Assembly: GCA_051647535.1 (NCBI GenBank)
Contig: JBOFEA010000015.1
Coordinates: 66,221 to 130,220, forward strand
Direction of reading: 5' to 3'
Source of the DNA: Brevinema_A sp051647535
Lineage (GTDB): Bacteria > Spirochaetota > Brevinematia > Brevinematales > Brevinemataceae
DNA: 64,000 nucleotides
In this document: positions 46,722-55,941 of the stretch, piece after piece
How positions within the stretch are numbered: the stretch's first letter is position 1
Layout of the letters: the number at the start of each line of letters is the position of its first letter
Position numbers and translations under genes: made by a program
The notes under the pieces: model-generated
The model's database searches: none
What the model saw: only the letters and a program-made list of their open reading frames with translations
What the model was told of the DNA's origin: nothing

Positions 46722-47581
46722 ATGGCGTGGCTAGGACTATATGAAAAAGCAATCCCTAAGGATATTCCTTGGGGGGAGCGTTTAACGATAACAAAAGAGT
46801 TAGGTTTTGATTTTTTAGAAATGTCGATTGATGAAAGCGATGAGCGTTTGGCACGATTAGATTGGTCTTTAGAGCAAAAACGAGAATTAGTTGCTTTATC
46901 ACAGAATATAGAAGTACCAATTGTATCTATATGTCTCAGCGCGGGCATAGACGATTTCCGTATGGATCTAAAGATTCTCATACTGTTCAAAAAGCTCGTG
47001 AAATTATGGATAAAGCTTTAGACTTTGCTCAACATTGCAGTATTCGCAACATTCAAATAGCCGGTTATGATGTTTATTATGAAGAAAGTACCGATCAGTC
47101 GAAAAATCAATTCAAAGAAGAGTTGGCAAAAGCTGTAGAAAAAGCTGCAACACGTCAAATTATGCTTTCTATTGAAATTATGGATTACCCGTTTATGAAT
47201 TCTATTCATCGTTATGCGGAAATCACTAAAGAAATTAAATCACCATGGCTTACTGTTTATCCGGATGTGGGTAATTTGTCAGCGTGGTGGAATGATGTTC
47301 CTCAAGAACTGAGACAATATATTTCTCAGATCTCTGCAATCCATCTTAAAGATACATTACCCGTCACTCCAACATCATTAGGACAATTTCGAGATTTAAC
47401 CATCGGAGAAGGAAAAGTAAATTTTGATTCCATTTTTCACACTTTAAAAGAAATCAATTATCAAGGTTCTTTTGTATTAGAAATTTGGGGAGATAATGTT
47501 GTTGACTATCAGGCAAATATCAAAAAATCTAAAGAATTCATTTTACAAAAGATGAAAGAAAATCGTTATCTTTTAAAATAA
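46722..47581 (+). pseudogene. ulaE: L-xylulose-5-phosphate 3-epimerase, frameshifted
   Basis: The first 85 codons read LGLYEKAIPKDIPWGERL and FDFLEMSIDESDERLARLDWS up to SICLSAG, all UlaE-like. At about 46938-46948 (GCGCGGGCAT) the frame changes. The next frame reads HRRFPYGSKD and then QIAGYDVYYEES, LSIEIMDYPFMNSIHRY, YPDVGNLSAWW and VLEIWGDN, the remainder of the epimerase. A two-base gain (or one-base loss) explains it. The protein would convert L-xylulose-5-P to L-ribulose-5-P, the substrate of the truncated UlaF. Confidence 0.85.
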
Positions 47582-47795
47582 ATATCCCATAAAGTGAAAA
47601 TAAAATTTATCAAGTTGATTATAAAATATTCAACTCAGGATCATATATTCGAAATACTTCAAAGAATCAAAAGAATATCACATAAGGAAATATCACAATT
47701 ATATAATATATCCTTACTTACAATAAATTCATTATATTTTGTTAACATAATTAGTTTATTACTTCCTTAAATTTGATATTACAATCTCTCAAATT

Positions 47796-47826
47796 AAAAA
47801 AGAGGCTCCTAACGAACCTCTTTTTT
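47796..47826. terminator. Terminator between the ula remnant and a lipoprotein gene
   Basis: Stem AAAAAAGAGG / CCTCTTTTTT with an 11-base loop; usable by both convergent genes. Confidence 0.75.
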
Positions 47827-47854
47827 ATTATATATCACTATTTCTAAAGTAGAA

Positions 47855-48343
47855 TTATTTTGTTTTACCTATTATTTCAGCTTGAGTCGGAAGATTACCA
47901 ATAGTAGTATCCCAGTTTATATTTTCTTTGGAAAACATTCGAACTAGTGATTCTTCAGGTTTACCACCAGTGTTTATTACCCCATGTTTTATTAATTGAG
48001 TATCTTGCATGGTGTATCCGGTATAAGCTGTGGCGTTGCTTAAATCTTCCTTTGCAAGTATAAATCTGTCTCCATTAACTGAATCAAACATCTTTGCCGT
48101 AGAAGTATCACCTATTACAAATTCACCTGTATTGTTAAATGTAAGTAATTTTTTACTTAATATATTATTAGAGTAAGAATAGTATTTCTTATTATTAAAT
48201 TTTTCAATAAATTCTTTTGCTTCCGGTGTAATGTCAGGTTTAATGTCAGGTATAGTAGTAGTATTCCCTTCTTCCGGTGCTGTAGTGCAAGATCCTAGCA
48301 AAACAGATAAAATAATTAAATAATTTATTATGTTAGTTTTCAT
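47855..48343 (-). CDS. Small lipoprotein of unknown function
   Basis: A 162-residue lipoprotein, lipobox VLLGSCT. A proline/threonine linker (TTTIPDIKPDITPEAKEF) leads to a compact domain with KKYYSYSNNILSKKLLTFNNTGEFVIGD. That last pattern (K-Y-L-F-x-GEF) resembles the broken lipoprotein at 37844, so the two may be distant paralogues. AAGGAG lies seven bases before the ATG. No family is known to me. Confidence 0.6.
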   Translation of the reverse strand: MKTNIINYLIILSVLLGSCTTAPEEGNTTTIPDIKPDITPEAKEFIEKFNNKKYYSYSNNILSKKLLTFNNTGEFVIGDTSTAKMFDSVNGDRFILAKEDLSNATAYTGYTMQDTQLIKHGVINTGGKPEESLVRMFSKENINWDTTIGNLPTQAEIIGKTK

Positions 48344-48485
48344 AAAAAACTCCTTATAAAATATGTCTATAAATATAATATAATAAATTTTAGTCCAATT
48401 ATTATTAAAATATTTCGCAATTATATAGAATAGGGCTTAAAACTAAATAAATTGATAATAAACCCGATATATAATAGAATTAAAT

Positions 48486-48512
48486 TTGACAAACAAAAAA
48501 GGTATATACAAT
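48486..48512 (+). promoter_or_regulatory. Weak promoter candidate of the BcgI-like system
   Basis: TTGACA (48486-48491) with TACAAT at a 15-base spacing (48507-48512). The short spacing makes it doubtful. Confidence 0.35.
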
Positions 48513-48515
48513 ATG

Positions 48516-48532
48516 GACAGACAGACAGATAG
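48516..48532 (+). repeat. Short tetranucleotide repeat (GACA)3GATA
   Basis: Four near-identical four-base units lie between the promoter candidate and the methylase start. They sit inside a 15-codon mini-ORF that begins at 48513 and whose TAA overlaps the methylase ATG at 48560. Gain of one four-base unit would put that upstream ATG in frame with the methylase. Confidence 0.5.
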
Positions 48533-48559
48533 TAATATAATTAATAAGAGGAGATTTTA

Positions 48560-50458
48560 ATGTCCTCTGTTAATGAACGAATCACAGAAGACATAGTTAG
48601 AGATTGGTTAAAATCGGATTCTTTATACGAAAAATTAAAAGTTGAAGAACAAAAATCTAAAAGTCCTAAAATACAAAAATTATTAAAAAATGCTTCCAAA
48701 TCTGGCAGTGGATTAGGTAAACCAGAATTTTTAGTATCTGATTTCGTAAAGCCTTATGATAATTTATTGCTAGTTATAGAATGTAAAGCAGAAACAAAAT
48801 ATCATGAGAGCAAAACAGGCGATCAATATTCACAATATGCCGTTGATGGAGTGAAATTGTATGCTTCGTACTTGTCAAAAGAATACGATGTAATTGCTAT
48901 TGCTGTAAGTGGTGAAGATGAGAAAGATTTAAAAATCTCTTATTCTTATTGGAAAAATGGACATGAAGATAATTCTTTATCTTTCAAAGAAGATCATTTT
49001 TATAAAATAGAAGAATTACAAGAAATTTTACAACCTACTATTGTTAAAACTGTAGCTTTAGAAGAATTAAGAAAATTTGCTCAAAAATTAAATGTTGACT
49101 TACATAAATATAATGTTCCTGAAGACAAACGAGTGTTTTTGATGAGTGGTATTTTATTAGCATTAGACAACCCTCAATTTGAAAAAGGATATAATGCCGT
49201 CGATAAAGATGGAAAAAAACAAAGCCCTGAAAAATTAGCAAAATCCCTTGTAAATACAATCACTAGTGAATTATCAGATAAAAATGTTGCTTTATTAAAA
49301 AAAGATACTCTCACAGAACAATATAAATTTATAGAATTACACCATGATTTAACTGAGTTTGATGAATCATTAGAAGTAAAACAACAACCTCAAAAATTAG
49401 AGCAAATTATTACAGATATTAATACAAATGTAAAACAATATCTCAATGCCAATAAAGGTAATACTATCGACGCTATCGGAGAAATGTATACAGAGTTTTT
49501 AAGATATGCGAATAACGATAGCAATTTAGGGATTGTATTGACACCACCTCATGTCACAGATTTGATGTGTGAATTAGTGGACTTAAAAGTCAGTAAAGAC
49601 CATATTGATACGGTAGTTGATACATGTTGTGGAACTGGTGGATTTTTAATCGCTGCGATGACTAAAATGATAGAAAAAGCGAAAGGTGATCAAGAAATTA
49701 TCAAAAAAATCAAAGAAAAACATCTTGTAGGTATTGAGTTACAGGCCAACATTCATGCTTTAGCATGTGCGAACATGATATTACATGGTGATGGTAAATC
49801 TCATGTTATACAAGGAAATAGTTTTGATTTATCATCTGAAAATCAAAAATCACTATCAAACAAACCTTTAAATAAAGCATTATTAAACCCACCTTATAAA
49901 AAAGGGGCTTCCCAAATTGTCCAATTAGAATTTATTGAAAGAGCCTGTAATCTGGTACAGACTGACGGTTTATGTTGTGCTATTGTACAGATGAGCTGTG
50001 GTATTAAATCAGATACCAAACAAATCAGAAATAGAATTTTAAAAAAGCACACTTTAGAAGCTGTTATTTCTATGCCTGATGATTTATTTTATCCAACAGG
50101 TGTAGTTACTTGTATTATGATTTTTAAAGCACATAGTCCCCATCCTACAAATAAAAAAACATGGTTTGGTTATTTAAAAGATGACGGTTTTGAAAAACGT
50201 AAAAATGTAGGGCGTGTTGACTATCGAGGAAAGTGGCAAGATATTAAACAAGAATTTTTAGATTTGTATACGAATAGAGAAGTCAAAAGTGGTTTATCTG
50301 TATTACAACAAGTGACAGGCGATGACGAGTGGTGTGCTGAGGCTTATATGGAAACCGACTATACTCAACTCACTCAAGAAGATTTTAAAGAAACACTCCG
50401 TAAATATGCAAGCTTTTTAGTAATGCAAGGTGATAGAAATGAAACTAGTGACAGTTAG
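48560..50458 (+). CDS. BcgI-like restriction-modification subunit (nuclease + N6-adenine methylase)
   Basis: A 632-residue fused enzyme. Residues 55-80 hold a PD-(D/E)xK-like nuclease segment (LLLVIECKAETK). A helical region follows, and then the gamma-class methylase with motif I DTCCGTGGFLI (about 354-364) and the catalytic NPPY (443-446). Together with the two-domain specificity protein encoded next, this is the layout of BcgI-type (type IIB/IIG) systems, in which one subunit cuts and methylates and the other finds the site. GAGGAG lies eight bases before the ATG. It appears intact. Confidence 0.82.
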   Translation: MSSVNERITEDIVRDWLKSDSLYEKLKVEEQKSKSPKIQKLLKNASKSGSGLGKPEFLVSDFVKPYDNLLLVIECKAETKYHESKTGDQYSQYAVDGVKLYASYLSKEYDVIAIAVSGEDEKDLKISYSYWKNGHEDNSLSFKEDHFYKIEELQEILQPTIVKTVALEELRKFAQKLNVDLHKYNVPEDKRVFLMSGILLALDNPQFEKGYNAVDKDGKKQSPEKLAKSLVNTITSELSDKNVALLKKDTLTEQYKFIELHHDLTEFDESLEVKQQPQKLEQIITDINTNVKQYLNANKGNTIDAIGEMYTEFLRYANNDSNLGIVLTPPHVTDLMCELVDLKVSKDHIDTVVDTCCGTGGFLIAAMTKMIEKAKGDQEIIKKIKEKHLVGIELQANIHALACANMILHGDGKSHVIQGNSFDLSSENQKSLSNKPLNKALLNPPYKKGASQIVQLEFIERACNLVQTDGLCCAIVQMSCGIKSDTKQIRNRILKKHTLEAVISMPDDLFYPTGVVTCIMIFKAHSPHPTNKKTWFGYLKDDGFEKRKNVGRVDYRGKWQDIKQEFLDLYTNREVKSGLSVLQQVTGDDEWCAEAYMETDYTQLTQEDFKETLRKYASFLVMQGDRNETSDS

Positions 50459-51398
50459 TGATTTATTTGATGTTAAATATGGTGTTAATTTAGAATTAAA
50501 TGTATTGACTGAATGTGATTCAGATAGTGGTATTCCTTTTGTTTCAAGAACTACTAGTAATAATGGGATCAGTGCTTATGTATTGCCAATAAAAAATATA
50601 AAACCTAATCCAGCTCATACAATTTCAGTCGCTGGGGGTGGTTCTGTAATGGAATCATTTTACCAAAAAGAACCATATTATAGTGGACGTGATTTGTTTT
50701 ACTTAACACCAAAAGAAGAAATGACAGATAATGAAATGTTATTTTATTGCACTTGTCTAAGAGCAAATAAATATAAATATAACTATGGTCGACAAGCTAA
50801 CTCAACATTAAAAGATTTATTAATCCCTGATCGCTCTGAAATCCCTGAGTGGGTTTATACTACTCAATTTGAAGTACCTAGTGATAAGCCTATTATATCT
50901 CAAGACACCCCAAAAATCGATACGAGTACGTGGAAAGAATTTCGCTATGATGAGATTTTTGAGATTTCTAGGGGAAACAGTAAGTACGATGAAACCTCAA
51001 TAGGAAATTTTGAATATCCTTTAATAGGAGCATCTCAAAATGATAATGGTTGTGGAGGTGAATATGTTTCATTCTATGATTATGAGGGCCTGTTTATAAC
51101 TGTCGGTAATGGTGGAAATACAGGTTGTGGACAAACATTTTTTCAATCGGGTAAATTTTCTGCTAAAAGCACAGCTAATTTATTACAATTGAAGACCTGC
51201 ACATTAAACAAGTATATAGCAATGTTTTTAGTTACACTAATTAAAGAAGAGCAATATCGATATAATTTTGGACGAGGATGGGGGCTAGATAGAATGCGAG
51301 ATTCTATCATAAAACTCCCTGTAGACTCTCAAGGTAATCCCGACTGGGACTACATGGAAAACTATATCAAAACATTACCTTATAGCTCTTCACTCTAA
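50439..51398 (+). CDS. Specificity subunit of the BcgI-like system
   Basis: A 319-residue protein of the HsdS/BcgI-B kind with two target-recognition halves. Each ends in a similar segment: YKYNYGRQANSTLKDLLIPD near residue 125 and YRYNFGRGWGLDRMRDSIIKLP near residue 295, the usual HsdS pseudo-repeats. It chooses the DNA site for the methylase/nuclease subunit. The ATG at 50439 has AGGTGA upstream. It overlaps the end of the methylase gene by 20 bases, implying coupled translation and a matched pair. Confidence 0.82.
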   Translation: MKLVTVSDLFDVKYGVNLELNVLTECDSDSGIPFVSRTTSNNGISAYVLPIKNIKPNPAHTISVAGGGSVMESFYQKEPYYSGRDLFYLTPKEEMTDNEMLFYCTCLRANKYKYNYGRQANSTLKDLLIPDRSEIPEWVYTTQFEVPSDKPIISQDTPKIDTSTWKEFRYDEIFEISRGNSKYDETSIGNFEYPLIGASQNDNGCGGEYVSFYDYEGLFITVGNGGNTGCGQTFFQSGKFSAKSTANLLQLKTCTLNKYIAMFLVTLIKEEQYRYNFGRGWGLDRMRDSIIKLPVDSQGNPDWDYMENYIKTLPYSSSL

Positions 51399-51467
51399 AA
51401 ACATTGATTAATTAGAATATCAACACTACTATTTTTACTTTGAGTAAATTTCTGTGAAGCAGAGTTT

Positions 51468-52655
51468 TTAACAAGATTTATTATCGGTCTGGCACTTTCC
51501 AGCTATAAATCCACTGGCAAATGCGAACCATATATTGTATCCGCCAAGATTTCCGGCTATATCTATGGCTTCGCCTATAAAATACAGCCCTGAGACTTTG
51601 TTGGATTCAAAAGTTTTTGATGATAATTCTTTAGTGTCTACTCCGCCTTTGCTTATTTCTGCAAGCTCATATCCCATATCGGCTACTGGCTTTACCGTAA
51701 AGGAATGTATAAAATTATACAGCAATTCAATTTGATGATTGGATAATTCTTGAATATTTTTATTATCGATATTTGTTTGATCCAAAATCCAACTAGCAAC
51801 TTTTGCAGAAAAATAATTTTTCATGAAAGACTGGATAGTTTGTTTATTCTTTGAAGATCTTTCTTGATTAATGAGCAGCTTTATATTTTCATTTGGTAAT
51901 AAATCTATGCTCACAGATATACCCTTACTCCAATACGATGAAATCTTTAGTATCGCCGGTCCGCTTAACCCTTTATGAGTAAACAACATATCGTCATAAA
52001 AAAACTTCTTACCAATACTTGTTTTACAGTACAAAGCTGTCCCTACAAGCTCTGAATACGGATTTTGCAATCTTAATGGAACAAGTGCAGGACTAAAATC
52101 TATAACTTTCAACCCAAAGTTTTTTGCCGTTTCTGCTGCAAAATTGCTGACACCGATGTTAGGATATGATATTCCCCCCGTTGATATTATTACAGATGTA
52201 GAATTAAAACAACTCTTGCTTGTTTTAATTTCAAATATATTATTATTTTTTTGTAAGGATGTTATGTCTGTATTAAACAAAAAATCTGCGTCTTTTGATT
52301 GATCCAGTAAATAATTAATAATATCACTCGATTTATTTTTGCAAAATATTTGTCCCAATTTTTTTTCATAATATGGAATGTTGTGTTTATCCATTTCAGC
52401 AAGAAAATCAGAAACTTTAAATTGCTTAATTGCAGACTTAATGAAATTAGGATTTTCTGAAACATAATGATCGGCTGACATATCAAGATTTGTAAAATTA
52501 CATCTACCGCCACCGGATATCCTAACTTTCCTAAGCGGAGCATCTTGATTATCAATTACAAGCACAGTGTTATGACACTTCAAAGCAGATATTGCCGCCA
52601 TAACACCGCTTGCTCCTGCACCTATAATTATCAAGTCATATTTTTTATTAATCAT
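51468..52655 (-). CDS. HI0933-like flavoprotein (NAD(P)/FAD oxidoreductase)
   Basis: A 395-residue flavoprotein. The N-terminus reads DLIIIGAGASGVMAAISAL (FAD-binding Rossmann loop), then RKVRISGGGRCNFTN, VIISTGGISYPNIG and the C-terminal GLYFIGEAIDIAGNLGGYNIWFAFASG. This is the YhiN/HI0933 family, whose physiological substrate is not settled. GGGA is weakly SD-like upstream. It stands between the restriction-modification genes and the duplicated phage-like block, on the opposite strand. Confidence 0.88.
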   Translation of the reverse strand: MINKKYDLIIIGAGASGVMAAISALKCHNTVLVIDNQDAPLRKVRISGGGRCNFTNLDMSADHYVSENPNFIKSAIKQFKVSDFLAEMDKHNIPYYEKKLGQIFCKNKSSDIINYLLDQSKDADFLFNTDITSLQKNNNIFEIKTSKSCFNSTSVIISTGGISYPNIGVSNFAAETAKNFGLKVIDFSPALVPLRLQNPYSELVGTALYCKTSIGKKFFYDDMLFTHKGLSGPAILKISSYWSKGISVSIDLLPNENIKLLINQERSSKNKQTIQSFMKNYFSAKVASWILDQTNIDNKNIQELSNHQIELLYNFIHSFTVKPVADMGYELAEISKGGVDTKELSSKTFESNKVSGLYFIGEAIDIAGNLGGYNIWFAFASGFIAGKCQTDNKSC

Positions 52656-53262
52656 TGTTTTTATTTCCCTTCATGCTATAAAAATCTATTAAATATATTT
52701 TAAAGTATTATGATAAGCTTCAGAATTTTCTAAATCTGCTAAATTTCCTGTATTTCAATCCAAAAAATATTGTTATCCAGCACTTGAATATTTGAGTAAT
52801 ATTTTTTAGTTAAAACACTAAGGATTTGTCACTTATTTTGACTACAGATAATAATAATATAAAAAATAATATTTAATAGATTGTACTATCGGTATAAGCC
52901 TTACTATTATTAAGATCTGTTTATGGTTTGGGAATGATCTGACTGTTTGTTCCACAAATTAATAGGATTTTGATAATGAAAGTATAAATTATTGAGGTCT
53001 TTTACAAGGTGACTGACAATAGAAAATGATATAGTTAATAATAGAATATTCTCTGTAAAGATTGTATACCAAAGAGACGTAAGCAAAAATACATGAGGAT
53101 TTCGTATATTGAAAAATTAATAACTATGTCTCCTCTATATTTTTATATTTGCTGGAATGTGATCGAAAAACATTGCAAACACAGATGATATTATGATATA
53201 ATATTAGCCAATATTGATAATTAAATAACGTATAATGAAATATTTAAATGAAATATTTATTG
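52656..53262. other. Intergenic region, no gene seen
   Basis: About 600 AT-rich bases to the left of the duplicated block. I see no credible ORF, RNA gene or strong repeat in it. Confidence 0.4.
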
Positions 53263-53408
53263 GGTAATGAGGAATACAGATTTTCACGTTATGAAAATCT
53301 GTATAAGAAAAATTGTTCGCCTGAAGGCTCTCATTTTTCTAAAAAACGAAGAAATATCTTGTTATTTGCAGTATTGTCAATAAAATCATCATTATGAGGT
53401 AATGAATT
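53263..53408 (+). repeat. Conserved leader, copy 1
   Basis: About 145 bases that recur at 53983-54126, each directly before an ATGGC start with GAGG upstream. The most conserved core runs GTATAAGAAAAATTGTTCGC into CCTGAAGG and on to CATTTTTCTAAAAAACGAAG. It contains a hairpin (ACAGATTTTC with GAAAATCTGT, 53276-53302) and a small GCCTGAAGGC palindrome (53319-53328). Confidence 0.75.
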
Positions 53409-53575
53409 ATGGCAAGTTTTTCATCATCGCCCTCGTACAGGGTCTGCGGGTGTATAGTCTTATGATAGACTTGAAAATCAGCGATATGATTTCAAGAAGA
53501 CGCTATGAAGTTCGACGCGGAGAAACTTTGTCAGAATTGGCAGAGAGCTTTCAGAGAGAGTTTCCAACATCGGAT
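53409..53575 (+). pseudogene. LysM-domain gene fragment, copy 1
   Basis: An ATG at 53409 reads MASFSSS, as in copy 2 (MAGFSSS). It then runs into about 45 extra bases and stops. After these, another frame picks up ISDMISRRRYEVRRGETLSELAESF, the same LysM segment as copy 2, before the sequence joins a piece of a lipoprotein gene on the other strand. LysM modules bind peptidoglycan. The catalytic M15 half is absent from this copy. Confidence 0.65.
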
Positions 53576-53637
53576 GAAGTTTGTTTCTCTGCACAGCCAC
53601 CAATTAATAAAATAATTAATAATAAGTAAAATTTCAT
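53551..53637 (-). pseudogene. Lipoprotein gene fragment, copy 1
   Basis: An ATG (53637-53635) with GGAGTT upstream begins MKFYLLLIILLIGGCAEKQ, almost identical to the intact lipoprotein at 55787 (MKFYLLLIILLLNGCADNK). It ends after 28 codons, because the sequence switches to the LysM fragment. The 5' end and promoter are kept; the body is deleted. Confidence 0.7.
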
Positions 53638-53666
53638 AATAACTCCTATAACAACCCCATTATATA

Positions 53667-53695
53667 ATTATAGTATAGAGATGTTTTGTTGTCAA
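53667..53695 (-). promoter_or_regulatory. Promoter of the truncated lipoprotein copy
   Basis: Minus strand: TTGACA (53695-53690), 17 bases, TATAAT (53672-53667). The palindrome found around the intact copy's promoter is not kept here. Confidence 0.75.
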
Positions 53696-53697
53696 CT

Positions 53698-53982
53698 ATA
53701 AACGCAGGCCGGTACGGATACTGAAAAGTCACCCACGAACGAACGCTAGCAAACACTATAGATACAGTGCAAAGCTTTATTTATTTTTTACGGGACAAAT
53801 TGTCGACTACATCGTGTAAAACAATAAAAATCATTTGAAAAATAGTATTTATACGAAGAAAAAAAAACAATAATTTATCTCAAAAACAGAGTGTTGCAGA
53901 AAATAAAAATCATTTTTTATCATTTTGTTGTTTGATTTCAAGGCAGTAAATAATTTTATCAATACACTGACCCAAATTCTTT
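53698..53982. repeat. Long direct repeat, copy 1 (non-coding spacer plus vsr end)
   Basis: About 285 bases alignable with 55942-56223, with shared blocks such as ACATCGTGTAAAACAA, AATAATTTATCTCAAAAACA and AATTTTATCAATACACTG. The last 70 bases encode the C-terminus of a Vsr-like protein on the minus strand. The copy ends at AAATTCTTT, where leader copy 2 begins. Confidence 0.8.
53910..53981 (-). pseudogene. vsr: vsr C-terminal fragment, copy 1
   Basis: The minus strand reads KNLGQCIDKIIYCLEIKQQNDKK and then a TGA at 53912-53910, matching the end of the longer Vsr-like pseudogene at 56149. Only this tip is left. It marks the right boundary of the duplicated unit. Confidence 0.6.
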
Positions 53983-54126
53983 GGTAATGAGGAGTACAGA
54001 TCATCATTTCATGAAATCTGTATAAGAAAAATTGTTCGCCTGAAGGCTTTCATTTTTCTAAAAAACGAAGAAATATCTTGTTATTTATAATGTTATCAAT
54101 AAAATAAATTATTATGAGGGTATATT
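53983..54126 (+). repeat. Conserved leader, copy 2
   Basis: Second copy of the leader at 53263-53408. The central 70 bases are nearly identical, while the first hairpin has only short arms here (ACAGAT / ATCTGT). It ends with TATGAGGG and the ATG of the LysM-M15 gene. Confidence 0.75.
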
Positions 54127-55018
54127 ATGGCTGGTTTTAGTAGTTCACAGATCAGCGACATGATTTCAAGAAGGAAGTATATGAGATCAAACATGGCGAC
54201 ACTTTATCCCAACTCGCTGAAAGCTTTACAAAGTCATTTACAACGCTGAACAGCTTTAGCAGTTCGAGCAAAGTCGGAACGACCTAAAATACGGGAAAGA
54301 TTTGCTGATATTGTCTCATTCGCTGCATAAACTGGGTGCGAAGACCTTGTTATTTGATGCGGGCTGTTCTGACAGCTTGAGAATTTTGATCACTTCAAAC
54401 AGTCATAGTATATTTAACGAATCCGGAGTACAAAGCAATACCAAAACTAAATTTATCGCTCTTCTCCAAAATATCTTCCACGATCTAGGCTCAAAATACT
54501 ATCCTGTCAACATCACCAGCGGCTTCAGAACAAAAGCCGATCAAGCTAGGATTATGTGTGATATGTTGGAATGGTCTACTAATATGTTTCAGTATTATGA
54601 TAAGGGTTATAACGCAACCCCTTATATAAAAATTGTGCAAAATTTGTATGATGGAGAAATTAATGAAGATGAAATTAATAACTATCCTAAATATGCTAAT
54701 ATTATTATCTCTTTAATTCCTCCAGAAAATACCTCTTATCCACTTGATTTATCTTATGGAGATAATATAAAAATAAATGGAAAGTTATACGGAAGAGAAT
54801 TAGTAAAATCTGTGTTTTATAAAAATAGAATGATGTGTCAGCATCTTCTAACATTAGGAATGCACAACGATATGGGAAATCCTTCCCGTCATACGACAGG
54901 AGAAGCCTTTGATCTTGGGTTGAATGATATAACTAGATATATTTCTCAACAATATTTAAATAGTAAAGGTATTACCGATAGTATTAATAATCCTCATCTT
55001 CATATTACTCTGATATAG
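54127..55018 (+). pseudogene. LysM + M15 peptidase (endolysin-like), frame-broken
   Basis: From the ATG at 54127 (GAGGG upstream) the protein reads MAGFSSSQISDMISRRKY. An extra AT near 54180 then breaks it. The next frame gives YEIKHGDTLSQLAESF (LysM), a further shift and a TAG follow, and then QFEQSRNDLKYGKDLLILSHS leads into an intact 230-residue M15-type domain: ITSGFRTKADQARIM, SRHTTGEAFDLG (His, Asp) and NPHLHI (His-x-His). Such enzymes cut peptidoglycan cross-links. The M15 part remains open from a TTG at 54302. It resembles phage lysis enzymes. Confidence 0.75.
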
Positions 55019-55022
55019 GTTC

Positions 55023-55787
55023 TTAAAATTCGAGTATATAAGGTTCAAATGTTCTATCATCTCTTGAGAAGATTAAACCTTCTGTGTTAGAATATATGAT
55101 ACCACTATCAGAAATAATAGTATGTTTATACTGGGAATCTTTTATTAGTTTCAGAGTTTTTACCAAATAAGAGTTATTATCAGGCTTATAGTATAGTCGT
55201 TCATTTGTTGATATATCAGCGATATAGATAATATTGGTCTCAGGATATGCTCGATAAAGTTCAAAGAAAAATGGTTCTTGAATATTAGTATTAATATTAG
55301 AAAATAATGTATGTACATTAGAAACTATTTCAATATCTTGAACAATATAATATTTATTATTTTGAGGAGAGTAATACATAGATATATACCATACGGTATC
55401 ACCATATATATAATAAGTATTATTAGAGATTTTTCCATCTAGTATAGAATCTTCAGATCCAAAAGATATATATTCCCAATAGTAGCCATAGCGTTCAAGA
55501 TTATTTAGAGTTTCAAGTAAATACACTTCCGGAGTGAGGCCATAGGATAAAACATAATTGGAATTTGAGTTAAGAAAAGTAGGATTAGTAGATATATTCA
55601 AAGAAGGAATATTACTAATGATTTTATGAGAGCGGGAGTCCAGAATAAAAACATCATTGGAATTGGAAATTTCATTATTGACCTGAGTATTGCCAGATGC
55701 AGCGATTTGAGATTGATCAGCAGATTGTTTCTTATTGTCAGCACACCCATTTAATAACAAAATAATTAATAATAAGTAAAATTTCAT
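55023..55787 (-). CDS. Lipoprotein convergent with the M15 peptidase gene
   Basis: A 254-residue lipoprotein, lipobox LLLNGCAD, followed by a polar linker (SQIAASGNTQVNNEISNS) and a beta-rich domain with many aromatic pairs (YGYYWEYISFGSEDSIL, YYIYGDTVWYISMYYSP). I know no family. Its stop is four bases from the stop of the peptidase gene, and both are duplicated together. AGAGG precedes the ATG at 55787. A promoter with a 12-bp palindrome lies upstream. Confidence 0.65.
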   Translation of the reverse strand: MKFYLLLIILLLNGCADNKKQSADQSQIAASGNTQVNNEISNSNDVFILDSRSHKIISNIPSLNISTNPTFLNSNSNYVLSYGLTPEVYLLETLNNLERYGYYWEYISFGSEDSILDGKISNNTYYIYGDTVWYISMYYSPQNNKYYIVQDIEIVSNVHTLFSNINTNIQEPFFFELYRAYPETNIIYIADISTNERLYYKPDNNSYLVKTLKLIKDSQYKHTIISDSGIIYSNTEGLIFSRDDRTFEPYILEF

Positions 55788-55800
55788 AAACACCTCTAAA

Positions 55801-55849
55801 TAAACTAACCCCGTTAGATATTATACTAATGGGGTTAGTTTATTGTCAA
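55801..55849 (-). promoter_or_regulatory. Promoter with 12-bp palindrome
   Basis: Minus strand: TTGACA (55849-55844), 18 bases, TATAAT (55825-55820). TAAACTAACCCC (55801-55812) pairs perfectly with GGGGTTAGTTTA (55831-55842) and brackets the -10 box, as an operator would. Neither side has a T run, so it does not look like a terminator. Confidence 0.7.
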
Positions 55850-55941
55850 GGCATAGATACCGTAGTACCCTGAGCAGACAGGGCGTCTGCAAGCGAAGGT
55901 ACAACTACATGCGTAGGGTAGCACTATACCCGAACCGACAA

